Assembly: GCA_036389375.1 (NCBI GenBank)
Contig: DASVQA010000009.1
Coordinates: forward strand, 1-64,000
From: QHXQ01 sp036389375
GTDB taxonomy: Bacteria; Acidobacteriota; Blastocatellia; Pyrinomonadales; Pyrinomonadaceae
DNA: 64,000 bases
Reading direction: 5' to 3'
Shown here piece by piece: positions 24,098-33,061 of this stretch (position 1 is the first letter of the stretch; every line of letters starts with the position of its first letter). The position numbers and the translations under genes are program-made. The notes below the pieces were generated by a model that did not search any database, was not told where the DNA came from, and saw only the letters and a list, made by a program, of their open reading frames with translations.

Positions 24098-26115
24098 AAG
24101 TATTGCTGGTCGATAATCTGGTCATGCCGGAGGAGGGTTCGCTCGCCCGCCTCGACGTGCATCCGCATCTGGGTCTGCTCTCGCTGGCGGCCGTGGCCGA
24201 GGCAGACGGGCATACCGTCCAGATTTACGATCCCAAACGGCTCATCAAGTGGGGTCAACTCCCTTATGACTCGACGCTCTATGAGCGGGCCGCACTCGAC
24301 CTGCTGGCCGCGCGACCCGATGCGGTTGGCTTTACGGCCCTCGGTTGCAGTTTTCTGTTCGCGTTGAACGTGGCCGCCCTGCTCAAGCGCCACGAACCTG
24401 ATTTACCCATTCTGCTCGGCGGCCCGCACGCCACGATGCTGCACCGGCAGATACTCGAACGCTTTCCGCAGTTCGACGTGATCGTGCGCCACGAAGCGGA
24501 CGAGATTTTACCGGCCGTGCTCGCCAATCTCGCCGCGCGCCGCTTTCAGGATATTCCGGGCCTGAGTTGGCGCGGCTCACGCGCGCTGGGTCTTCATTTC
24601 AACGAGGGCAAGCCTATCGTCCATGAGCTTGATCGCCTGCCCCGCTTGAACTACGACCACTACCCGGTCGCAGAGCTTGGGCTTGAACTGCTGCGCATCG
24701 AGGCGGGGCGCGGTTGCCCGTTTATGTGCACGTTCTGTTCGACGGCGACCTTTTTTCAACGCAGCTTCCGGTTGAAATCCGCCGCGCGGCTCGTGGCTGA
24801 ACTCGACCATCTGCACGCGCGCTATGGCTGCTCAGATTTCAAACTCGACCACGACCTCTTCACCGTCAACCGCCGCAAGATACTCGAGTTCTGCGAAGCC
24901 GTCGCCGGGCGCGGTTATCGCTGGCGTGCTTCGGCCCGCGTGGACTGCGTGGACGAAGAACTCCTGCACCGGATGGCCGCGACGGGCTGCGTCCACCTTT
25001 ACTTCGGCATCGAGACGGGGTCGGCGCGCATGCAGCAGATCGCCAAGAAGCGCCTGAACCTCAGCCTGGTCGAACCGACGCTGGCAGTGTGTGCAGAACT
25101 CGGCATCGAGACGACGGCCTCCTTTATCACCGGCTATCCCGAAGAACTCGAACAGGATCAAGCCGACACGCTCGACCTGATCGGGCGCTGCTTCCGGCCC
25201 ACTTGCTTGCCGCAACTCCACATGCTCGCGCCCGAACCCGGCACGCCGTTGTTCGATCAACTCGGCGCTCAACTCGACTACGATGGTTATGCCGGCCCCT
25301 ATAACACATTTCTCGTCGGCCGAGACGACGAGCGGCTCGTGACCGAGCACCGCGACATCTTCTCAACCTATCACTACTACCCGGCGGCGCTGCCCCGCGC
25401 GCACTACATGTTCGCGGTCGAAGCGGTTGACGTGCTGCGGCGCACGGGCCCGATCATTTTGCAGTACGTACTAAGCGCTTATGACGGCCAACTCAGCCGG
25501 CTCGTCTCTGCTCTGCGGCGTTGGGCCGACGCTAACGGGCGGGGCGCGCGCCCCGATGCCGACATGGTCGAAGCTTACATAACCGCCACGTTCGGGCTAC
25601 AGCATCACTTGACCTCCCTGTTCCGCTATGCGCTCTGCGCCAACGGGCGCGGCGAGGAGCAGAGTTCTCATGTCGAGCCGCGTCACGCTGCCTTCGACCC
25701 GCACCAACCTTATCAACTTGGCTCGCACGTCCGCGTACTGACAGATTTGCACAACTGCGAAATGCTGGTTGAGCGGATCAGGCGTGCGCCGGATGATGCG
25801 CGCCTGCTCGATGAAGCGGAGACGGGTGAGCGCGGCACGTATCTTATGAGCTTTGCCGGCGCGACGTTCACAGGCTATCAGGTGGATGCCGGAGTGGAAG
25901 TGCTGTTGGATTTCTTTGCGCAGCCGCGTAGCTGTAGCGAGGTCGCCGCACTCGTGCAGGCACTAGGCGTGTCCGGCATAGACCCCGACTACTTTGCACC
26001 GCTCGTAGAGGCCGGCATCCTCGTCGCCCACACACCTGTGCCCGCTGTGGCAGCTAAAGCGGAGGCGCTCCACCCACGCAGCACCGGCCAACCGGCGTGG
26101 CAAACGCTGTCTTGA
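24094..26115 (+). CDS. B12-binding radical SAM enzyme of the RiPP cluster
   Basis: 673 residues. An N-terminal cobalamin-binding Rossmann domain (PHLGLLSLAAVAEADGHTVQ, ILLGGPHATMLH) precedes a radical SAM domain with RGCPFMCTFCST (CxxxCxxC, about residue 208), YFGIETGSARMQQIAKKRL and GYPEELEQDQADT. The C-terminal 90 residues (VEVLLDFFAQPRSCSEVAAL, FAPLVEAGILVAH) look like a second PqqD-like recognition domain. Class B radical SAM enzymes methylate unactivated carbons. The aminopyruvatide enzyme makes beta-methyltyrosine, so Tyr81 or Trp79 is a candidate site here. Start ATG overlaps the partner gene stop. Confidence 0.92.
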   Translation: MKVLLVDNLVMPEEGSLARLDVHPHLGLLSLAAVAEADGHTVQIYDPKRLIKWGQLPYDSTLYERAALDLLAARPDAVGFTALGCSFLFALNVAALLKRHEPDLPILLGGPHATMLHRQILERFPQFDVIVRHEADEILPAVLANLAARRFQDIPGLSWRGSRALGLHFNEGKPIVHELDRLPRLNYDHYPVAELGLELLRIEAGRGCPFMCTFCSTATFFQRSFRLKSAARLVAELDHLHARYGCSDFKLDHDLFTVNRRKILEFCEAVAGRGYRWRASARVDCVDEELLHRMAATGCVHLYFGIETGSARMQQIAKKRLNLSLVEPTLAVCAELGIETTASFITGYPEELEQDQADTLDLIGRCFRPTCLPQLHMLAPEPGTPLFDQLGAQLDYDGYAGPYNTFLVGRDDERLVTEHRDIFSTYHYYPAALPRAHYMFAVEAVDVLRRTGPIILQYVLSAYDGQLSRLVSALRRWADANGRGARPDADMVEAYITATFGLQHHLTSLFRYALCANGRGEEQSSHVEPRHAAFDPHQPYQLGSHVRVLTDLHNCEMLVERIRRAPDDARLLDEAETGERGTYLMSFAGATFTGYQVDAGVEVLLDFFAQPRSCSEVAALVQALGVSGIDPDYFAPLVEAGILVAHTPVPAVAAKAEALHPRSTGQPAWQTLS

Positions 26116-26158
26116 GGCAGGCCAGCGCACGCGGGCTTTACCTTAAAGATTGTCAAAG

Positions 26159-27136
26159 ATGCCTGATCAATGGTCTGCCTTCGATCTGGTTGAAGCCTTC
26201 CAGCTTGCCCACGCCGTAACGACGCTGCACAACTTAGGGCTTTTCTCGGCGCTCAAGCAGCCTGCGACCGCCGATGAGTTGGCGGCGCGTTACGCGCTCG
26301 ACGCCGATCTGCTGCGCGGGCTATTGGAGTATGTGGCCGCCCGCACAGAGCTATTGCGTAAATCCCGCGAGCGGTTCGTTGCGACTCGTAGCTACACGCG
26401 CGAAGCGCGCTTTCTACTAGACATGTACGTCGGCGCATACGGCGGCAACGCGGCCCGACTCGCCAAGCTGCTCCGCGATCCCGCGCTCGCGCCAAAGGCG
26501 GTTGACCGCGTGCGCCATGCTCGCGCGTTCGACGCGATTGACGGTGCGCCGCTCGGCTTCCTGCCGGAGCTTATCCGGCAGCTTGAATTTAATCACGTGC
26601 TCGACCTCGGCTGCGGGAACGGGGCGCTGTTGCTGGAACTGGCGCAGCAAGACCCGAACTTTATCGGTTGGGGTCTCGACCTCAACCCCGCGATGTGTCG
26701 GGCCGCGCGGGCGCGGATTCGCGCCGCCCGGCTCGGCCAGCGCGTGCGCGTAATGACGGGCGATTGCCGACAGTTGCGTGCTGTGCTGCCGACAGAGGTG
26801 CGTGCGCGGGTCGGGGCCGTCACCGCCTGCCAGGTTGCGAATGAAATGTTTACGGCCGGGCACGCGCGCGCCGTCGCGTGGCTGCGCGACTTGCGCAAGG
26901 CGCTCCCCGGTCGGCCGCTGCTGCTGGTTGACTACTACGGGCAGCTTGGACATAAGCACAGGCGACTGCACCGCCCGACCCTGCTGCACGACTACGCGCA
27001 ACTGATCTCAGGTCAGGGTGTGCCGCCTGCAAGTGCGTCAGAGTGGCGTTCAATCTACGCGCGGGCGGGCTGCGGGTTGATCCACGTGATCGAAGACAAA
27101 GAGACGACCCGCTTCATTCACATTCTGCGGTTGTAG
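26159..27136 (+). CDS. SAM-dependent methyltransferase with O-methyltransferase-type dimerisation domain
   Basis: 325 residues from the ATG at 26159; a TTG at 26150 is the alternative. The N-terminal winged-helix domain (LVEAFQLAHAVTTLHNLGLF, ATADELAARYALDADLLRGL) is that of plant-type/antibiotic O-methyltransferases. The class I SAM site follows: NHVLDLGCGNGALLLEL, GWGLDLNPAMC, then VTACQVANEMF. It lies 43 bases after the B12-rSAM gene and closes the cluster. In aminopyruvatide the methyltransferase acts at the C-terminal aminopyruvate-derived group; the same role is inferred here. Confidence 0.88.
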   Translation: MPDQWSAFDLVEAFQLAHAVTTLHNLGLFSALKQPATADELAARYALDADLLRGLLEYVAARTELLRKSRERFVATRSYTREARFLLDMYVGAYGGNAARLAKLLRDPALAPKAVDRVRHARAFDAIDGAPLGFLPELIRQLEFNHVLDLGCGNGALLLELAQQDPNFIGWGLDLNPAMCRAARARIRAARLGQRVRVMTGDCRQLRAVLPTEVRARVGAVTACQVANEMFTAGHARAVAWLRDLRKALPGRPLLLVDYYGQLGHKHRRLHRPTLLHDYAQLISGQGVPPASASEWRSIYARAGCGLIHVIEDKETTRFIHILRL

Positions 27137-27224
27137 CCAGCGTCGTACCGTGCGGGGCCGGGGTGCAGGCGGATACAGGCGCGCTGTCCGGCTTTCTCTC
27201 GCTACGTCCGCTCACTCGAAAAGC

Positions 27225-27253
27225 TTGACATACGCTGAGGCTTAACATATTAA
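27225..27253 (+). promoter_or_regulatory. putative sigma-70-type promoter upstream of the M15-like gene
   Basis: TTGACA at 27225-27230, a 17-base spacer, and TATTAA at 27248-27253. The start codon of the next gene is at 27361. If active, the M15-like gene is transcribed independently of the RiPP cluster. Confidence 0.45.
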
Positions 27254-27360
27254 GTGCAGCCGCAATTCCACGCAGACTGGCAGTGGCTCCCCCCCGCGTC
27301 GCCCCGCTGACTTCGTTCTCTGCGCCGCACGTAAACTCAGCCGCTTACGGGAGACAAACT

Positions 27361-27861
27361 ATGGCCGTCGACATCACATTCGGGAAGAACGCGAAGAAGG
27401 AGAACGTTACCAATTTCTCATTGCAAGTGCTGGAAGACATCTTGCAGGCAGCGGGTTTAACCAGTGCGCTTATCTCTTCCACTTCGCGCACCCCGGCCGA
27501 TCAAGCCCGAGTGATGTTCAATAACATCGTGGCGACGAGCGTGGCGGCCCAGAAAAAACTGTACGCGGCAGCGGGCGATGCGGTGATTGATGCTTACGTC
27601 GCAGCGAAGAAAGCTGGCAAGACACCGACCGAGATCAAAGCGGCGATGGAAGCGAAGATCATCGAACTCGGGCCGACAAAAGTTTCGCACCACGCCGCCG
27701 ACCCGAACGTCCTGTGCGTCTTCGATGTCGCGCCCTCTTCGATCACCAAGAAGGCGGCATTTGAGAAAGCCGTCAGAGCCGACAAACGGGTGCAGAAGTT
27801 CATCACGCCGCCGCTCGATCCCGGCTACCATCTGGAAATCCCGCAACCGAAGAACAGCTAG
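27361..27861 (+). CDS. M15-like (D-Ala-D-Ala carboxypeptidase-fold) protein
   Basis: 166 residues, no signal peptide, start after a GGGAGA site. Key segments are LISSTSRTPADQARVMFNN, TKVSHHAADPNVLCVFDVAP and GYHLEIPQP. The spacing of S-x-H ... D ... H-x-E matches the zinc-site layout of M15 peptidases (SxHxxxxAxD, then HxE). A domain of this kind cleaves peptidoglycan peptides. Without an export signal it might act in the cytoplasm, for instance on the RiPP leader, but that is speculation. It has its own putative promoter and is followed by a strong hairpin. Confidence 0.62.
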   Translation: MAVDITFGKNAKKENVTNFSLQVLEDILQAAGLTSALISSTSRTPADQARVMFNNIVATSVAAQKKLYAAAGDAVIDAYVAAKKAGKTPTEIKAAMEAKIIELGPTKVSHHAADPNVLCVFDVAPSSITKKAAFEKAVRADKRVQKFITPPLDPGYHLEIPQPKNS

Positions 27862-27899
27862 ACCCGCTACGCAACCGCCGCCGCACCGCTTGCGGCGTT

Positions 27900-27927
27900 G
27901 CGCCCGCCGCTAACCGGCGGCGGGCGC
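27900..27927. terminator. bidirectional hairpin between convergent genes
   Basis: GCGCCCGCCGC (27900-27910) is exactly complementary to GCGGCGGGCGC (27917-27927), an 11-bp GC stem with a six-base loop. It lies between the 3' ends of the M15-like and VPS10/BNR genes. A T-run is absent on either side. Confidence 0.65.
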
Positions 27928-27962
27928 ATAACAGACTGCTTAGAACTGCCTAAGCACCCAAC

Positions 27963-30900
27963 TTATTGCCCGCCACCTTTCTCCCACTCCTCACGCGTGA
28001 TGGGTCTGATGGCGGCGAGCCGCTTCTTGGCGAGGTCAGAGTTAACGCCCGCTAGTTCTTTCTCCACCCAGACATCAAAGCCACGAATCACGTCCGCAAG
28101 TTCGCGCGTGAGCGCCTCCGCGCGCTCGGCCTGTGTTTGTGTGGGCCGCCCCTCGTAGCCTGTGACGTTGGCGTAGAGGCTCGTGAGGTTTTCGCGCAGT
28201 CGTTCCTCGCCGGTAATCATGCCGCCTTCTTTGGTGGCGACGATCTTCTTGCGTAGTTCGTCAACCTGCGCGGAGGCGGCGCGTAGACGCTGCATCAGCG
28301 GGTCGCCCTCTGTGAGCCGTGCGGCGCGTTCGTCGAGCGCGAGACGCACGTTGTTGATGCGCTCGACGGCGAACGTCATGTCGCCGAGCAGGTTATAGAG
28401 CTTCATCGAGAGATCAAGCTGCGCGCGACGATCCTCAGGCGAGTAGGCCGCGCGCGGGTCAGGCATGATCTTTAGCTCTGTCGTATAGACCTGCTCATCT
28501 TTGGTCATCTTGACGGTGTACGTGCCCGGCAAGAGGCGCGGCCCCGTCGCCGCGCCGAAGTCGGCGCTGGCCGCGGTTGGGACTTTCGGCGGCGCAAGCC
28601 GCATAGACCACGTCGCGCGGTTGAGTCCGCGCCGCTTGCTGCTCGGAATAATGCCGAGCACCTTACCGCTGGCGTCCAAGACCTCGATCTTGAGGTCGCC
28701 GAAGATGTGCCGCTTCTTTTGATAGTAAGTGATAACGGCTTCGTCCGTCGGATTCGGGCCGACGAACATGGCGTCGCCGTTGGCCCAGCCACCGCCCGCC
28801 TGTATGCGCTGCACTGTGGGACGCGCCTCGATGAAGGCGGCATCTTTGGCGAGCATCTCAGGGGTGAGCGCGCGCAACGGCGTGAGATCATCAATGATCC
28901 AGATGCCGCGCCCGTGTGTGGCGATGACGAGATCGTTATCGCGCGGGTGTATGGCGAGGTCGCGCACGGCCACGTTCGGCAGGTCGCCGCCCTTGTACTG
29001 CGCCCACTGGCGGCCACCGTCGAGCGAAATCCAGAGGCCGAACTCCGTGCCGACGAAAAGCAGGTTACGGTTGACCAAATCCTCTCGGATCACATGCGCG
29101 TAGCCGCGTACGGGCGTGCCTTCGGGTGCGACGAGCGGTGTCCACGTCTGGCCGAAATCAATGGTCTTGTAGGCGTAGGGTCGCATGTCTCCGAAGGTGT
29201 GCAGATCGAAGGTCGCGTAGGCCGTGCCTTCGTCGAAGTGGCTTGTATCTATGTAAGAGACCCACGCATTCTTCGGCAAGCCCTGAATGTTAGCGACGAC
29301 GTTTGTCCAACTCTTGCCGCCATCGCGCGTCACCTGCACGTTGCCGTCGTCCGTCCCGGCCCAGACGACGTTCGGGTTCTTCGGCGACTCGCTGATGGCA
29401 TAGATCGTCGTGTGCATCTCGGCCGAAGAGTTGTCCACACTGATGCCGCCGGATTGCTCCTGCTTCTGCTTGGCCGGATCGTTGGTCGTCAGGTCAGGCG
29501 AGATGCGTTCCCAAGTCTGCCCGTGATCGCGCGAGCGGAAGAGAAACTGCGAGCCGATATAGACCGTGCCCGTCGGGCTGACCTGAATCGGCGTGTTCCA
29601 ATTAAAGCGCATCTTCCCTTCCTTGTACTGCGGGAGGGGTTGGATATTGCGCGTCTCGTGCGACTTGCGATTGATGCGCGCGATGGTTCCGCCCTGATAC
29701 TCCGCGTAGATGTAATCAGGATCAGATGTGTCCGCGAACATCCAGAAGCCATCGCCGCCGTACATGTTCTCCCACTGGTGACTGGTGATGCCGCCGGGAA
29801 ACTGCGACGCGCCAACCCACGAACTGTTGTCCTGCAACCCGCCATAGACGCGATACGGGCGCTCCATGTCAACGGAGACGTGATAGAATTGCGAGATCGG
29901 CAGGTTCTCAGCCTTCCACCAGCGGCTGCCGCTGTCGTATGAGTACCAGAGGCCGCCGTCATCGCCCGTGATGATGTGGTCGGTGTTGCCGGGATCAATC
30001 CAGACATCGTGAAAGTCGCCGTGCGCGCCCCCGGCGATGTTGCTGAAACTGCGCCCGCCGTCATTGCTCAAGATGAGCGAGCCGCCGGCCTTGTAGATTT
30101 TGTTCTCGTCCTTTGGATCAACGATCAGGTTGGCGAAATAGAAGGGTCGCCAGATCATGTTCTGGCTGCGGTCAAGCATGACCCACGTCTGGCCGCCGTC
30201 GTTCGAACGATAGAGCGCATTCTTCGGCGGCACGGCTTCGATGAAGGCATAGACGACAGACGGTTTTGCCGGCGCGACGGCGACGGCCACGCGCCCCCAT
30301 GGTTTGGCCGGCAGACCTTTCGCCGATTTTTCGTCAAGCTCTGTCCACGTCGCGCCGCCGTCGGTTGATTTGAATAGCCCACTTGCGCTCGGCGCGTCGG
30401 GGCCGTCGCCGCCTGAACGAAACGTCCAGCCGTATCGCCTGAAATCCCACAGCCCCGCGTAGATCGTTTTCGGGTTCTGCCGATCCATCGTCATCATGGA
30501 GCAGCCCGTCGAGGCATTCGCGCCTTTGAGAACTTTAGTCCAACTCTTGCCGCCGTCGGTTGTCTTATAGACGCCGCGTTCATCACTATCGCTCCACAGC
30601 TTGCCGGGCGCGCAGACATAGACGGTGTTCGTGTCCGCCGGGTCAACGAGAATCTTGGCGATGCGCTCCGACTCTTTCAGACCGACGTTAGTCCAATTGT
30701 CGCCGCCGTCAGTTGATTTATAAACTCCGTCGCCGATCGACGTGCTGTTGCGCGTCCACGCTTCGCCCGTGCCGACCCAGATGGTCTTCGGGTTTTTAGG
30801 ATCAATCGTGATCGCGCCGATGGACTGCACAGGCTGTTTGTCGAAGACCGGCTTGAAGGTCGTGCCGCCGTTAACCGACTTCCACACGCCACCGGAAGCC

Positions 30901-31154
30901 GCGCCGACGTAGATTGTGAGCCGCTGCCCTTCGCGCACGGCGTCAACGGCCGCGACGCGCCCGCTCATCGCGGCCGAGCCGATGTTGCGCGCGCCGAGAC
31001 CGGAGAAGGTGTCGGAATCAACTTTCACCGCGCTGGACTGAGCGGCGGCTGACTGCGCGGCCGGCGCGGCCGTCATGGTCTGCGCTGCCACGTTGCACGC
31101 GAGTGAAACAATCATGGCCGCCGTCGAGATCAAACACGTCATTTGTTTGTTCAT
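27963..31154 (-). CDS. secreted VPS10/sortilin-type BNR-repeat protein
   Basis: 1063 residues; signal peptide MNKQMTCLISTAAMIVSLAC followed by an Ala/Gln-rich linker. A large beta-propeller with many Asp-box repeats of the S-x-D-G-G-x-x-W type (SVNGGTTF, STDGGDNWTNV, TTDGGKSWTKV, STDGGATWTEL, SNDGGQTWVML, TRDGGKSWTNV). The C-terminal 250 residues add an Ig-like domain and a helical region (EERLRENLTSLYANVTGYEG). Such proteins are annotated as glycosyl hydrolases or VPS10-domain proteins in Acidobacteriota and Bacteroidota; no catalytic residues are established. The gene follows the LolA-like gene after 15 bases, so the two form one unit. Confidence 0.88.
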   Translation of the reverse strand: MNKQMTCLISTAAMIVSLACNVAAQTMTAAPAAQSAAAQSSAVKVDSDTFSGLGARNIGSAAMSGRVAAVDAVREGQRLTIYVGAASGGVWKSVNGGTTFKPVFDKQPVQSIGAITIDPKNPKTIWVGTGEAWTRNSTSIGDGVYKSTDGGDNWTNVGLKESERIAKILVDPADTNTVYVCAPGKLWSDSDERGVYKTTDGGKSWTKVLKGANASTGCSMMTMDRQNPKTIYAGLWDFRRYGWTFRSGGDGPDAPSASGLFKSTDGGATWTELDEKSAKGLPAKPWGRVAVAVAPAKPSVVYAFIEAVPPKNALYRSNDGGQTWVMLDRSQNMIWRPFYFANLIVDPKDENKIYKAGGSLILSNDGGRSFSNIAGGAHGDFHDVWIDPGNTDHIITGDDGGLWYSYDSGSRWWKAENLPISQFYHVSVDMERPYRVYGGLQDNSSWVGASQFPGGITSHQWENMYGGDGFWMFADTSDPDYIYAEYQGGTIARINRKSHETRNIQPLPQYKEGKMRFNWNTPIQVSPTGTVYIGSQFLFRSRDHGQTWERISPDLTTNDPAKQKQEQSGGISVDNSSAEMHTTIYAISESPKNPNVVWAGTDDGNVQVTRDGGKSWTNVVANIQGLPKNAWVSYIDTSHFDEGTAYATFDLHTFGDMRPYAYKTIDFGQTWTPLVAPEGTPVRGYAHVIREDLVNRNLLFVGTEFGLWISLDGGRQWAQYKGGDLPNVAVRDLAIHPRDNDLVIATHGRGIWIIDDLTPLRALTPEMLAKDAAFIEARPTVQRIQAGGGWANGDAMFVGPNPTDEAVITYYQKKRHIFGDLKIEVLDASGKVLGIIPSSKRRGLNRATWSMRLAPPKVPTAASADFGAATGPRLLPGTYTVKMTKDEQVYTTELKIMPDPRAAYSPEDRRAQLDLSMKLYNLLGDMTFAVERINNVRLALDERAARLTEGDPLMQRLRAASAQVDELRKKIVATKEGGMITGEERLRENLTSLYANVTGYEGRPTQTQAERAEALTRELADVIRGFDVWVEKELAGVNSDLAKKRLAAIRPITREEWEKGGGQ

Positions 31155-31169
31155 AGCTTGTTCCCTTTC

Positions 31170-32015
31170 CTAGCGAGGCTTTCTGGCCGGCGGCTCTTTT
31201 TTGGCGGGTGGTTGCTTGCTGTCGTCCTTTTTCGGCAGCGTCTTGGCTGCGTCCTGCTCGTCGCCCTGCGGCTGGCGCGGGGTTGTTGCGCCGGGCACGG
31301 GCTTCGTGAAGCGGTTATCGTTGAGCGGCACGTTGGCCTCTATCTTCTGCCACGTGACCTTCGAGCGGTTCTGGCTGCCCTTCGGCCCGGACTCAATGGA
31401 GAAAGGCATATAAACGCCCGTCACGCGCTTGTAATCGCCGAGCGCGATTTCGTACTCCTGCGGCGCACCGCGCACAAAACGCTTGATCTCGATCTTGATC
31501 GGGACATAGGTGTCCGTGTCCATGAAGTAATAACGCTCGTCGCCATTTTTTTGCGTGACCTTGAGTTTGTAGGCGTCCGTGCCCTCGAACTGATCCATGC
31601 CGACAAACTCGACCCGATTGCCCTTCTCCTGATAGTTGACGAGCGGCCCGTCGAAATCCGCGTCCTCAAGGATGGATTTCATCTCCTCTTCGCCCAGCGG
31701 CTCAGGGTCTTTCTTGCCATTCCAAGGCTCAATCTTCCAGCCGGTCTGGCCGTCGTAGGCGTTCACGCCCGTCAAGCCCTGCAAAGCAAACTCCTCGCGC
31801 ACCATATTGGGGCGTTTGTGTTCCTCAATGACGACGGCCTCGAAACCGCCACCGCCGTTGAACTGGCCCACGCTGCGCGTTGATTTAATGGTCTGAAGCG
31901 TCTCCATGCCGCCGATGGCCTTGAGGTACTTGCTTATGATTTCGTCGGTGGTCTGTGCCGACGCAGAAGCAGCGCAAAGCGCCAGCCCCAGAATTCCCAG
32001 CAGAACTCTACGCAT
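31170..32015 (-). CDS. LolA-like outer-membrane lipoprotein-sorting protein
   Basis: 281 residues from the ATG at 32015, preceded by AAGGAG. Signal peptide MRRVLLGILGLALCAASASA, then the LolA/LppX-like pattern: TTDEIISKYLKAIGGMETL, GLTGVNAYDGQTGWKIEPW, YYFMDTDTYVPIKIEIKR and VTGVYMPFSIE. Members carry lipoproteins or lipids across the periplasm in a curved beta-sheet. The C-terminal 50 residues are Pro/Lys-rich (KKDDSKQPPAKKEPPARKPR), longer than usual for the family. First gene of a two-gene unit with the BNR protein. Confidence 0.85.
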   Translation of the reverse strand: MRRVLLGILGLALCAASASAQTTDEIISKYLKAIGGMETLQTIKSTRSVGQFNGGGGFEAVVIEEHKRPNMVREEFALQGLTGVNAYDGQTGWKIEPWNGKKDPEPLGEEEMKSILEDADFDGPLVNYQEKGNRVEFVGMDQFEGTDAYKLKVTQKNGDERYYFMDTDTYVPIKIEIKRFVRGAPQEYEIALGDYKRVTGVYMPFSIESGPKGSQNRSKVTWQKIEANVPLNDNRFTKPVPGATTPRQPQGDEQDAAKTLPKKDDSKQPPAKKEPPARKPR

Positions 32016-32545
32016 GATCTTCTCCTTGGTTAGCAAAACAGAGATGCGGGACGATTTCGGGACATCCGTTCAGCCGCCCGATGCATAGACAGGCACACCG
32101 CTTTGGCGGTCAAGACCTTAAGCACCTTTCGCCCTCGGTCTTGTTGCACCGCATAGCCGATGTCAAAGTCAGTGCTTTCACACTCAATCTCTTGGCCCCT
32201 TGCGCCGTTGACACGATGACTGTAAGCGTCAGTTCCCGACCTGCCACGTTTATCATTTACAGGAGCACAAGGGCCCTTTTGGATAACCGGCATTATATTC
32301 GTTGATGATAAAAATGGAAGTAGGATTTTCAATGGAATTAGCTACCTGTAAGGAGATAGTTGAATTTCAAGCGCGTGCTTCAAATTGGTTAACAAGTTGC
32401 CGGTTACTAGCCTGCGTTAAATAGATTAAGTCTCTTTCTTATGGCGTGTGGGTAAGCTGCGCGGTCAGACAAACTCATAGCCGGTTATTCCTTCTCATCT
32501 GAAAATATTTTCCGTTGACAATAGTAAGCTGTGTATAATGCGTTC
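32016..32545. other. gene-free divergent region
   Basis: 530 bases between the leftward LolA-like gene and the rightward HTH gene. No recognisable protein is encoded. The distal 30 bases carry promoter-like elements, listed separately; the remainder is A+T-richer than coding DNA (for example 32281-32430) and otherwise unexplained. Confidence 0.5.
32515..32539 (+). promoter_or_regulatory. promoter-like elements abutting the HTH gene start
   Basis: TTGACA at 32515-32520 and a consensus TATAAT at 32534-32539, but only 13 bases apart, so the pair may not work together. From this TATAAT, transcription would begin about at the ATG (32546), suggesting a leaderless mRNA. Confidence 0.45.
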
Positions 32546-32824
32546 ATGGACAATTACCTTTCCACGGCCGAGGCGGCAGAGCGGTTAGGCATTACGCGCC
32601 AGCGCGTAATCCAACTCATCGCGCACGGGCGGCTGCCCGCACAGAAATTCGCCAACATTTATATGATTCGCGTAGGCGACTTGGAGCAGGTATCTGAGCG
32701 CACGCCCGGCCGGCCACCCAAGAACACATCCGATACCACGCGCCAGCTAAACGCCGCGTTCAGAAAGGCCACGGAGGCAGACGGGAAGGGCGGCAAGAAG
32801 AAGCGGGGCGGGAAAGCGGCTTAA
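32546..32824 (+). CDS. small excisionase/MerR-type helix-turn-helix DNA-binding protein
   Basis: 92 residues from the ATG at 32546. Residues 3-50 are an excisionase-family HTH (YLSTAEAAERLGITRQRVIQ, then LIAHGRLPAQKFANIYMIR), where the second strand pair forms the wing. A Pro-rich linker (RTPGRPPKN) and a basic tail (KGGKKKRGGKAA) follow. No integrase or other mobile gene is nearby, so a role as a local regulator is as likely as one in recombination. No Shine-Dalgarno site is visible; the start may be leaderless. Confidence 0.8.
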   Translation: MDNYLSTAEAAERLGITRQRVIQLIAHGRLPAQKFANIYMIRVGDLEQVSERTPGRPPKNTSDTTRQLNAAFRKATEADGKGGKKKRGGKAA

Positions 32825-33061
32825 GGTGAGTAAGCCGCTAGCGTTTCAGAATCGGCCACTAGACTTACGCCGGACACGCGTAATTGTCTTCACGCCGCGC
32901 CTGACGACTCATTGAACCCAAGGCTTCGATAACATCTCTTTCATGCTTGTCTTTACAAATGCAGCTTGAGGGCTTCATGCTCGGCGCAGGTTAATTCGGG
33001 CGTTAGACATCTTCATTTAGGTCAACCTATTTTGCTCGCATAATCGAGGGAGAGTCCGGGA

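Noticed and set aside
28707..29942. 411-codon frame opposite the VPS10/BNR gene
   Set aside because: Mirror of the BNR repeats; composition is that of an antisense shadow.
32030..32332. 100-codon leftward frame in the divergent spacer upstream of the HTH gene
   Set aside because: No family, no ribosome site, and the composition does not resemble the neighbouring genes; more likely non-coding.
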